Positions 1 through 5,309 of a stretch of DNA of 7,163 bases are shown here, one piece after another. The DNA comes from JBFLXN01 sp040755715 [NCBI: Candidatus Edwardsbacteria bacterium] (GTDB lineage: Bacteria; Edwardsbacteria; AC1; JBFLXN01), in the NCBI GenBank assembly GCA_040755715.1, contig JBFLXN010000138.1, positions 1 through 7,163 of the forward strand, given 5' to 3'. The stretch's first letter is position 1; the number at the start of each line of letters is the position of its first letter. A program made the translations under genes and the position numbers. The notes under the pieces are model-generated. The model was not told the origin of the DNA and made no database searches. It saw only the letters and a program-made list of their open reading frames with translations.

Positions 1-57
1 CAGTGCCCGGAGCACTAACTCAAATTTCTTCTCTGGTGAGCATTTACTTTGATACAT
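1..57 (-). CDS. Transposase N-terminus, IS3 OrfA-like (truncated by window edge)
   Basis: Only the first 19 codons are inside the window, reading leftward from an ATG at 57-55. The peptide is MYQSKCSPEKKFELVLRAL. The pattern S-P-E-x-K-x-E-x-V-L-x-A-L is what is usually seen at the start of helix-turn-helix transposase subunits of the IS3 family (OrfA), where it forms the beginning of the DNA-binding domain. The start is well supported: an AGGAGG Shine-Dalgarno site (complement of 65-70) lies 7 nt upstream and a TATAAT box (complement of 79-84) lies further upstream. The rest of the gene is outside the window, so the family, length and integrity cannot be judged. It could also be another HTH_Tnp_1-type transposase. 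Confidence 0.55.
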   Translation of the reverse strand, partial: MYQSKCSPEKKFELVLRAL

Positions 58-64
58 GACTGGA

Positions 65-84
65 CCTCCTTTCCATTAATTATA
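65..84 (-). promoter_or_regulatory. TATAAT box and AGGAGG RBS of the left-edge transposase
   Basis: On the minus strand a perfect TATAAT (complement of 79-84) is followed by AAAGGAGG (complement of 65-72), 7 nt before the ATG at 57. A clear -35 is missing. The best match is TGGACT (complement of 100-105), with a short 15-nt spacer. A poor -35 is common in IS elements whose full promoter forms only when the ends are joined in a circle; applying that here is inference. Confidence 0.5.
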
Positions 85-220
85 CCACAACTTTTCTTTA
101 GTCCAGTCCTAACAGGGGCTAAAACGAGATGGTCTTCTAAAAATCCAATTAAATGATGAAAGAATAGGGAAAATCGTAAGTGATTAATATCGTAGTCATG
201 CGATAGTAGGTTATTAGTAA

Positions 221-226
221 AAGGAG
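221..226 (+). promoter_or_regulatory. Shine-Dalgarno site that places the peptidase start at ATA 236
   Basis: AAGGAG lies 9 nt before the codon ATA at 236-238. An in-frame stop (TAA, 218-220) is just upstream, so translation cannot begin earlier. No ATG, GTG or TTG in this frame exists between the SD and GTG 392. The site therefore points to 236 as the ancestral start. Confidence 0.65.
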
Positions 227-235
227 ACAATAAAA

Positions 236-1231
236 ATACAAAATAATACGATTACCGCTATAAAAGGTATAGAGGTAGGATATTATTCTGACTTTTCTGG
301 ATTAACAGGATGCACTGTTATCTTATGTAAAAACGGTGCAACCGGAGGAGTTAGCGTTCGAGGAGGGGGCACAGCTTCACGGGAACTAGAAGTGCTAAAA
401 CCTTTAAGTTTTGTAGAAAAGGTACATGCAGTTGTATTTACAGGTGGAAGTGTATTTGGTCTAGATGCGGCTGGGGGTGTTATAAGGTATCTGGAAGAAA
501 GAAACATAGGTTATGATGTGGGATTGCGGAGAATACCCATTGTTTGTGCGGCAGCATTATATGACCTTGAAATAGGAGATCCGCTTGCCACGCCAAAACG
601 CGAGGACGGATACACGGCTTGTCTAAGTGCCAATTCTAATAAAGTAAAGGAAGGAAGTGTTGGTGCTGGCACGGGTGCGACGATAGGGAAACTTTTTGGG
701 CCTGAATATGCTAGGAAAGGAGGTCAAGGAAGCATATGTATCACCTCGAAAAATGGAGTAAAAGTAGGAGTGTTGGTAGTTGTAAACTCTGTTGGTAATA
801 TTTACCACTTTAGAACCGGTCGGGCAATTGCTGGTGCCTTTTCTTCTAAAAAAGGAGATGTACTTTCTTTTCAAGATTTTTTCAAAAATAGAATTGCTTC
901 TTCAAATAAGTTAGTGAAGAATACAACCCTTGGTGTAGTTGCTACCAACTGTAGGTTCAACAAACAAGAGGTGAATAAATTAGCGGATATGGCTCATAAT
1001 GGAGTTAGCCACGTTATTCGGCCAGCCCATACCACTCACGATGGTGACATTTTTATTGCAATTGCAACAGGTGAAGTTTCAGGAAATATAAACAGAGTAG
1101 GCATGCTAGCTGAATGGGTTGTTGCCAAATCAATTTGCAGGGCGGTAATGAGATCAAAGAGCGTTACAAAAGATGCTTTAGGTTATCATAAGATTGGTTT
1201 CGAAAAAATATTTAGAGGAAAAACTTCGTAG
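236..1231 (+). CDS. P1/DmpA family (S58) peptidase, apparent ATA start
   Basis: This is an N-terminal-nucleophile hydrolase of the DmpA/P1 peptidase group, whose members include aminopeptidases that cleave themselves into alpha and beta chains and act in the cytoplasm. Read from 236, the product is 331 aa. It begins QNNTITAIKGIEVGYYSDF after the first codon, then GCTVILCKNGATGGVSVRGG, HAVVFTGGSVFGLDAAGGVIRYLEE, GSVGAGTGATIGKLFG, NTTLGVVATNCRF, and RPAHTTHDGDIFIAIATGEV. These are the characteristic family blocks in the usual order. The self-cleavage site is expected before Thr237 in the VVATN block; this is assigned by family pattern. The first in-frame canonical start is GTG 392, which would delete about 52 conserved residues and is unlikely to be the true start. 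The expected ATG reads ATA, so the gene may use a rare initiator, be silenced by a G-to-A change, or contain a sequence error. After AVMRSKSV the last 20 or so residues diverge from the usual ending. Two unrelated IS elements flank it. Confidence 0.8.
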   Translation: MQNNTITAIKGIEVGYYSDFSGLTGCTVILCKNGATGGVSVRGGGTASRELEVLKPLSFVEKVHAVVFTGGSVFGLDAAGGVIRYLEERNIGYDVGLRRIPIVCAAALYDLEIGDPLATPKREDGYTACLSANSNKVKEGSVGAGTGATIGKLFGPEYARKGGQGSICITSKNGVKVGVLVVVNSVGNIYHFRTGRAIAGAFSSKKGDVLSFQDFFKNRIASSNKLVKNTTLGVVATNCRFNKQEVNKLADMAHNGVSHVIRPAHTTHDGDIFIAIATGEVSGNINRVGMLAEWVVAKSICRAVMRSKSVTKDALGYHKIGFEKIFRGKTS

Positions 1232-1338
1232 AAGAGCAAATTGCTAGAACAGTTAACAAAGAGATAATTCTGCTTCTAACGGAGTGAGGAAAATAACGTC
1301 GCCTACATGTGAACCCAGAAGAAAAGTAGGAATGGTAG

Positions 1339-1469
1339 GTTCTGTTCTGGACAAACCTCCGAGAAGACTTAAGTCAAAAATTAGCATTGTTTGAAAGAAT
1401 TATTCAAGATTTTAGTAATAATAAATTCTACTTCCAGAAGGAAGTGAATAATATCATTAAAAATTACTG
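1339..1469 (+). pseudogene. Coding-looking remnant cut by the IS, possibly DUF2087-like
   Basis: One frame is open from after a TAG (1336-1338) to the left inverted repeat of the next element, where it ends as C-stop inside the repeat. The peptide contains FERIIQDFSNNKFYFQKEVN followed by NIIKNY. The pattern F-x-x-I-x-x-x-F-x(3-4)-K-x-Y-x-x-K-E-V-N-x-I-I-K resembles the start of the DUF2087 domain found in small transcriptional regulators, but the match is from memory and short. There is no start codon in frame, and the domain's expected continuation is not found right of the IS. It could be a chance open frame. Confidence 0.25.
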
Positions 1470-1484
1470 CTAAACTTTGGCAAA
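1470..1484 (+). repeat. Left terminal inverted repeat of the IS
   Basis: CTAAACTTTGGCAAA is the exact reverse complement of 2793-2807. It lies 68 bp before the transposase start. Similarity beyond the 15 bp is weak. Confidence 0.85.
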
Positions 1485-1538
1485 TTTGATAAGAATATAC
1501 TTTACAAAAGCATTTGGAAGGGATAGACTATTAGCTCG

Positions 1539-1544
1539 AGGAGG
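1539..1544 (+). promoter_or_regulatory. Shine-Dalgarno site of the IS transposase
   Basis: AGGAGG lies 8 nt before the ATG at 1553. It is a near-ideal site and fixes the transposase start. Confidence 0.8.
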
Positions 1545-1552
1545 AAAAAATT

Positions 1553-2773
1553 ATGAATACCCTTCCCCTAAGTGGTTATCCCAAAGTAATTGAGGATTTT
1601 TTGCCGAGATTTGAACCCTTTCTCAACAAACCACAATTAAGCCATTTAGCAGAATATCTGACTGGCTTGATGATATGTCCGAACAAGACAGTCAGCGGAA
1701 TAAACGATGCCTTTATTGGACATAAAGACCAAAGCGCCAAGAACCATTTTCTAACCGAAGCTAACTGGTCTGTTGAAGAGATAGATGTTCAGCGGTTGAA
1801 GCTAATAAAAGAACATATATCAGAACAACACATTAAAGATGGCTATTTGATTCTTGACGACAGTTTAGCTCATAAGACCGGCCAACACATAGACGGAGTT
1901 GGCTGGCATTATGACCACAGCCTGGGAAAAGTCGTGTTAGGGCATCAATTAGTTACTACTCATTATTACTGCTCCAAGTTTCATCTACCGCTGCATTTTG
2001 AACAATATGATAAGGATAGTGGGTTCACCAAGCATCAAATAGCTAGAGAGCTTATCGACCAAGCCGTCAAGACCGGCTTGCCTTTTTCCACAGTGATTAT
2101 TGACAGCTGGTACTTTAATAAGGAAAACACTTCACACATTGAGAAATACAACAAACACTGGGTGGCTGCCTGCAAATCAAATCGATGTATCATTTTTAAC
2201 GGCAAGAGAGTCCGATTAGATGAATTCATAAAAAGCATTCCGGCCTCGGCGTTTCGGCTGATTACCTTAAAAGACGGCTCGAAATATTGGATATACTACA
2301 AGACTGTCAGCATGTGCCATCAAGGACGGGTGCGAATTGTGGCTACCCAAAAAGAGGCTGATCTTTCCGATGAAGTCAAGTTTTTTGTCACCAGTGGTAA
2401 GGACTGGCCACCAGAAAAAATCCTTAATATCTATTGCTGCCGTTGGGCTATCGAAACCTTTTATCGCGACGCCAAGCAAAACTTAGGGCTGGAAGACTGC
2501 GAGTTAAGAATTGGGAATGGCATCAAACGCCATTTTTGCTTAGTGTTCTTGGCTTATACTCTTCTACAACTGAGTTCCCTGAATCGGGGTCTGTATAAAT
2601 GGTTGCAAGCCAATATTAAAACCATTGGCGGAAAGTGTCACTTAGTTGCAGTTGAGATATTACGGTCTTTCATTATGTTCATTATCAAGGCAACCAGTCA
2701 ACGAAAATCAGTAGACGAGGTGCTCGAAATATGCTTTAGGCCTTCGGCTCAACTTAGATTTACTTTTGCCTAA
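1553..2773 (+). CDS. IS701/IS4-superfamily DDE transposase, intact
   Basis: This 406-aa transposase catalyses cut-and-paste movement of the surrounding element. The fold is inferred from the DDE layout. The first Asp pair is at 102-103 in LILDDSLAHKTG, the second Asp is at 184 in VIIDSWYF, and Glu301 sits inside a perfect Y-(2)-R-(3)-E-(6)-K signature (Y294, R297, E301, K308 in YCCRWAIETFYRDAK). That signature is diagnostic of the IS4 superfamily. The DD-S-x(3)-K-x-G block followed by a G-V-G-W-H-Y-D-H region and a length near 400 aa favour the IS701 branch over classic IS4. The frame has no internal stop, and terminal inverted repeats flank it at both ends, so the element may still be active. 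The final codons (TTT GCC TAA) end 20 bp before the right repeat. I am sure of the transposase call and less sure of the exact family. Confidence 0.92.
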   Translation: MNTLPLSGYPKVIEDFLPRFEPFLNKPQLSHLAEYLTGLMICPNKTVSGINDAFIGHKDQSAKNHFLTEANWSVEEIDVQRLKLIKEHISEQHIKDGYLILDDSLAHKTGQHIDGVGWHYDHSLGKVVLGHQLVTTHYYCSKFHLPLHFEQYDKDSGFTKHQIARELIDQAVKTGLPFSTVIIDSWYFNKENTSHIEKYNKHWVAACKSNRCIIFNGKRVRLDEFIKSIPASAFRLITLKDGSKYWIYYKTVSMCHQGRVRIVATQKEADLSDEVKFFVTSGKDWPPEKILNIYCCRWAIETFYRDAKQNLGLEDCELRIGNGIKRHFCLVFLAYTLLQLSSLNRGLYKWLQANIKTIGGKCHLVAVEILRSFIMFIIKATSQRKSVDEVLEICFRPSAQLRFTFA

Positions 2774-2792
2774 CGATCGACTAAAACCAATT

Positions 2793-2807
2793 TTTGCCAA
2801 AGTTTAG
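2793..2807 (+). repeat. Right terminal inverted repeat of the IS
   Basis: TTTGCCAAAGTTTAG is the exact reverse complement of 1470-1484 and starts 19 bp after the transposase stop codon. The base just outside (2808, T) does not pair with 1469 (G), so the repeat ends here. Confidence 0.85.
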
Positions 2808-2981
2808 TTATTGTTTGGATTATTGCCTAACGAGGAGAGAAATGGTGGAATTCGGTTTTTTTCACTAGAAAAGACGGAATTTATAAAAAGATTGAATCGT
2901 GGAAAGAAAAAATGCGAGTCTACAAATAATTGCAAAATATTTCTCTCAAAAGAAATGGAGATTTAGTATTTTTCAGATGCA
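2808..2981 (+). other. Spacer between the IS and the barrel-protein gene
   Basis: One frame stays open from the right inverted repeat to a TAG at 2964-2966 (52 codons, containing LPNEERNGGIRFFSLEK). It has no good start or SD and I do not recognise it. It could be the downstream part of whatever the IS interrupted, but it does not continue the remnant on the left in a recognisable way. No convincing promoter is seen. The GGAG at 2957-2960 is 21 nt from the next gene's ATG, too far for a normal SD. Confidence 0.3.
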
Positions 2982-5087
2982 ATGCGTAAAATGAACATTT
3001 CTAATCTGCTAGTTTTAATATTTCTTTTTGCTGTGTTTGAGAAATGTTTAGGAAATAATTGGGCAATTACTGCTATTCGGGTAGATAGTTCGATAATTTC
3101 TATTGATGGTTTTCTCAATGAACCATACTGGCAACAAGCTGATTCAGTATTCAATTTTGTTCAAGCTGAACCCTGGCAAGACGCTGTTGCCACAGAGGCA
3201 ACAGCGGTCAGAGTGTTAACCGACGTGGAAAATCTCTATGTCAGTTTCCAATGTCGGCATTTTGAGTTATCTAAGATCCAAGCTTGGCTGGCTACTCAGG
3301 ACAAATCAAGGGGAGATAGAGTCACAGTCTTTCTATCTGGTACTGGGAATAATGAGACTGGTTATCTTTTCAGAGTAAATGCTGCTGGGGTTCAAACTGA
3401 TGCTTATATAATCGCTGATGGTAGACAAAATGACCTTTCCTGGAACGGCGTTTGGTTTAGTGCTGTTCACCGAGATTCCACTGGTTGGTCTGCAGAACTT
3501 AAAATTCCATTCAAGACAATGCGTTTTTTGCCAAATGTCCAATGGAAAATTGGTTTTGCCCGTTATATTTCTAGGAAAAATGAAAGTGACTTCTGGCCAG
3601 CAGTAAAAGTTCAGCAAAGCTTACGAATCTCAAGGTTGGCAAAATTGGAAGGGATTATGCCTGGCCGACCAGGCTTGAATTTGGAGCTTTATCCTGTTGG
3701 TTTGGTCAAATATGACCGGATTGCTGATAGAAAATATTCAGCTAATGGTGGTCTGAACTTTTCTTGGTCTCCAACTCCGGCTACTCGGTTAGATTTTACC
3801 GCCAATCCCGATTTTGCCCAGATAGAGTCTGACCCAGATAGGATTAATCTTGGGCGATTTGAGCTCTATTTTCAGGAAAAACGTCCATTTTTTATTGAGG
3901 GAGCAGATAAGTTTAAAACACCGATACAGCTCTTTTACTCCAGACGCATCGGCAAGAAACTGCCTGATGGCCAGGAGGTACCAATCCTTAGTGCAGGAAA
4001 ATTCCAGAGCAGTTTTGGCCAATACGATATTTCGATATTGAGTGCAGTTTGCGAAAAAGTTGACTACACTGATTGGGATGGCAATCAGAAAACAGAACCA
4101 CAGAGTGTATATCCTGTAATTCGGTTAAAAAGATGTATTGGAAAAAATTCCTTATTGGGCTTATTTTACGGAGCTAAAGAGAACGATAGAGAATATAATA
4201 GGCTATATGCTATTGATGGAACTTGGCGAACGGCGGAAATGGAGTGGCAGAACCAGATAGCTGTTAGCAGTGATAAGGAGGTTAAAAAAGGTTTTGCTTA
4301 TAAGTCAGCTTTTGACTGGAACAGCCGTTATTTAATCATAAAATGTAGTTCAGAGAAATACGAACCGAATTTTGCTGCTTCGGAGATAGGATATGTAACT
4401 TACAATGGGGAAAGCCATCAGGTTTCTGCTGGTCCGATCTGGTACCAAAAAGGCGTCTTTCAAAACTTTTATATAGGTGGTGAAGGAATTTTCTCTAAGT
4501 TGGTCGGAGACGCCGGTTACACCAAAGTCGGCGCAATAAGTCTCAGCCCTAATTTTCAAAAGTGGGGCTTTTCAACTAATGTCCATTATGGCCGGGCGTA
4601 TGAAAAGGAGCGATGGTATGATTATTGGCATTTTAGTTTGTGGTTTTGGCCCAATAGCGAAGGGCGCCTTTTCATTAATCCTGGGATCCAGTATGACAGC
4701 TGGTCTTACAATTACCGACGGGGTTTTTTTGCTCCTCATGGAAGTATAGACCTATATGCCTCCTACAATCTGCGTTCCAATATGCAGCTTGCCTGGCAGG
4801 GTAATAACACCTTAGAATGGAAACCAGATAAATCCTTTGAGAAATCTTCCTGGATTCACGAGTTCTGGTACAACTGGTCTTTGACCAGAGACCTGCACTT
4901 CAAGCTCTATTACACCCCCAACTGGGAAACACATTATCATAAAGTAAATCTCTTGTTTTCCTACAACTTTGCTCCTAAGAGCTGGATATATCTGGCGTTC
5001 AATGAAGGGATAGATAATTCAACAGCACATCCTAAAACTAAAGAGCAGGTGATAACCCTAAAGGTCAGCAGGTTGTTCTGGTGGTGA
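2982..5087 (+). CDS. Secreted CBM9-like / DUF5916-type outer-membrane beta-barrel protein
   Basis: This 701-aa protein is probably exported and inserted in the outer membrane. Residues 1-24 (basic MRKMN, then LLVLIFLFAVF) form a signal peptide. The cysteine in EKCLG does not sit in a good lipobox, so ordinary signal peptidase I cleavage is more likely. About residues 30-205 resemble the family-9 carbohydrate-binding-like domain (IDGFLNEPYWQQADSV, then GYLFRVNAAGVQTDAYI, and WSAELKIPFKTMRF). From about 230 comes the DUF5916-type region with its hallmark block NPDFAQIESDPDRINLGRF (residue 275 on) and EKRPFFIEGAD (299 on). The C-terminal half is rich in alternating aromatic strands and ends in LKVSRLFWW, an aromatic terminus typical of beta-barrel proteins recognised by the BAM machinery. 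The ligand and function are unknown for the family; carbohydrate binding is only suggested by the N-terminal fold. Start choice: ATG 2982; ATG 2991 is a possible alternative, and neither has a good SD. Two tandem TGA stops end the gene, and a terminator follows. Confidence 0.85.
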   Translation: MRKMNISNLLVLIFLFAVFEKCLGNNWAITAIRVDSSIISIDGFLNEPYWQQADSVFNFVQAEPWQDAVATEATAVRVLTDVENLYVSFQCRHFELSKIQAWLATQDKSRGDRVTVFLSGTGNNETGYLFRVNAAGVQTDAYIIADGRQNDLSWNGVWFSAVHRDSTGWSAELKIPFKTMRFLPNVQWKIGFARYISRKNESDFWPAVKVQQSLRISRLAKLEGIMPGRPGLNLELYPVGLVKYDRIADRKYSANGGLNFSWSPTPATRLDFTANPDFAQIESDPDRINLGRFELYFQEKRPFFIEGADKFKTPIQLFYSRRIGKKLPDGQEVPILSAGKFQSSFGQYDISILSAVCEKVDYTDWDGNQKTEPQSVYPVIRLKRCIGKNSLLGLFYGAKENDREYNRLYAIDGTWRTAEMEWQNQIAVSSDKEVKKGFAYKSAFDWNSRYLIIKCSSEKYEPNFAASEIGYVTYNGESHQVSAGPIWYQKGVFQNFYIGGEGIFSKLVGDAGYTKVGAISLSPNFQKWGFSTNVHYGRAYEKERWYDYWHFSLWFWPNSEGRLFINPGIQYDSWSYNYRRGFFAPHGSIDLYASYNLRSNMQLAWQGNNTLEWKPDKSFEKSSWIHEFWYNWSLTRDLHFKLYYTPNWETHYHKVNLLFSYNFAPKSWIYLAFNEGIDNSTAHPKTKEQVITLKVSRLFWW

Positions 5088-5094
5088 TGAGGAA

Positions 5095-5129
5095 GTTATG
5101 AGTTATGAGTTATAAGTTATAAGTTGTAA
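5095..5129 (+). repeat. Five-unit 7-bp tandem repeat (GTTATRA)
   Basis: Units are GTTATGA, GTTATGA, GTTATAA, GTTATAA and GTTGTAA. They start 8 bp after the barrel gene's stop codon and end just before the terminator stem. Heptanucleotide arrays of this kind occur in intergenic DNA of many bacteria. No function is evident, though each unit carries a TAA, TGA or TTAT element, so the array would add stops in several frames. Confidence 0.85.
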
Positions 5130-5133
5130 GGGT

Positions 5134-5163
5134 GGCGGGGAGTTTTTACTTCTCGCCTTTTTT
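5134..5163 (+). terminator. Rho-independent terminator after the barrel-protein gene
   Basis: A 9-bp stem, GGCGGGGAG (5134-5142) with CTTCTCGCC (5149-5157), includes two G-U pairs. It has a 6-nt loop TTTTTA and is followed directly by six T residues (5158-5163). It lies 47 bp downstream of the stop codon and should end that transcript before the ABC exporter gene. Confidence 0.85.
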
Positions 5164-5165
5164 AT

Positions 5166-5195
5166 TTGACAGACACCGTCTTCTTATGATAAAAT
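5166..5195 (+). promoter_or_regulatory. Sigma-70-type promoter for the ABC exporter gene
   Basis: A consensus -35 TTGACA (5166-5171) is separated by 18 nt from a -10 TAAAAT (5190-5195), placing the start of transcription near 5202. This gives a leader of about 108 nt before the ATG at 5310. The promoter begins 3 nt after the terminator's T-run, so the two signals are packed back to back. Confidence 0.65.
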
Positions 5196-5223
5196 CTCAT
5201 TTGACTAAATTGTGAGATTTTTT
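5191..5223 (+). terminator. Second hairpin with T-tail, overlapping the -10 box
   Basis: AAAATCTCA (5191-5199) and TGAGATTTT (5213-5221) form a perfect 9-bp inverted repeat with a 13-nt loop, and T residues continue to 5223. In transcripts that read through from the left it could act as a backup terminator. In transcripts from the overlapping promoter the left arm is not copied, so it cannot fold. As DNA, it could instead be an operator spanning the -10 box and start site. The stem is AT-rich, so termination would be weak. Confidence 0.45.
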
Positions 5224-5233
5224 ATTTGTGACC

Positions 5234-5253
5234 ATTCCATCATTCCATTATTC
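5234..5253 (+). repeat. Short ATTCCATY tandem repeat in the exporter leader
   Basis: The repeat reads ATTCCATC, ATTCCATT, then a partial ATTC. The last ATTATTC (5247-5253) pairs with GAATAAT (5264-5270) to make a small hairpin, which covers the TTG at 5259 that would otherwise be a possible alternative start. The array is short and could be chance. Confidence 0.4.
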
Positions 5254-5298
5254 TAAAATTGTGGAATAATAAAATTTTGGGCTCTCTGAGAATTCAGT

Positions 5299-5302
5299 GG
5301 AG
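5299..5302 (+). promoter_or_regulatory. RBS that fixes the ABC exporter start at 5310
   Basis: GGAG lies 7 nt before ATG 5310. The longer frame opening at TTG 5259 has no SD and would add 17 residues of poor hydrophobicity (WNNKILGSLRIQWRQ) not expected in this family. Confidence 0.7.
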
Positions 5303-5309
5303 ACAAATT

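Larger units (their letters stand above)
1..114 (-). mobile_element. Probable end of an IS3-like insertion sequence
   Basis: This is the upstream end of the element carrying the truncated transposase. Read on the minus strand, it runs from a candidate terminal TG at 114-113 (TGTTAGGACTGGACTAAAG) through a TATAAT box to the transposase start. IS3-type elements typically begin with TG and keep the promoter close to the terminus. The exact end is uncertain, because no partner inverted repeat or target duplication is in the window. The end could lie some bases further out, in the CCCCTGTTAGG stretch. Confidence 0.4.
1470..2807 (+). mobile_element. Complete IS701/IS4-superfamily insertion sequence (1338 bp)
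   Basis: The element is bounded by perfect 15-bp inverted repeats, CTAAACTTTGGCAAA at 1470-1484 and TTTGCCAAAGTTTAG at 2793-2807, and encloses one intact transposase gene with its own ribosome-binding site. A length of about 1.3 kb suits the IS701 group. No direct target duplication is visible at any nearby phase of the ends. If the termini are drawn 4 bp inward, the flanks are CTAA on the left and TTAG on the right. Both fit a YTAR-type target but they differ from each other. Confidence 0.85.

Noticed and set aside
15-230. 71-codon open frame on the minus strand over the left intergenic region
   Set aside because: It overlaps the supported 19-codon transposase start, with its SD and TATAAT box, in another frame, has no SD of its own and its peptide resembles no known family.
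392-1231. Peptidase starting at GTG 392
   Set aside because: The same frame carries about 52 further conserved family residues upstream, back to an SD at 221-226, and GTG 392 has no SD.
1301-1350. Competing small hairpins (GAACC/GGTTC and CCAGAA/TTCTGG), considered as a riboswitch or structured RNA
   Set aside because: The stems are 5-6 bp with long loops, no known riboswitch core is recognisable, and no gene lies close downstream to be controlled.
2766-2833. GCCTAAC motifs as an integron attC site
   Set aside because: The matching GTTAGGC-type partner at attC spacing is absent, and no integrase is present.
5259-5309. 17-residue N-terminal extension of the ABC exporter from TTG 5259
   Set aside because: It has no SD, lies inside a small hairpin, and ATG 5310 has GGAG at the right distance and gives the usual family length.
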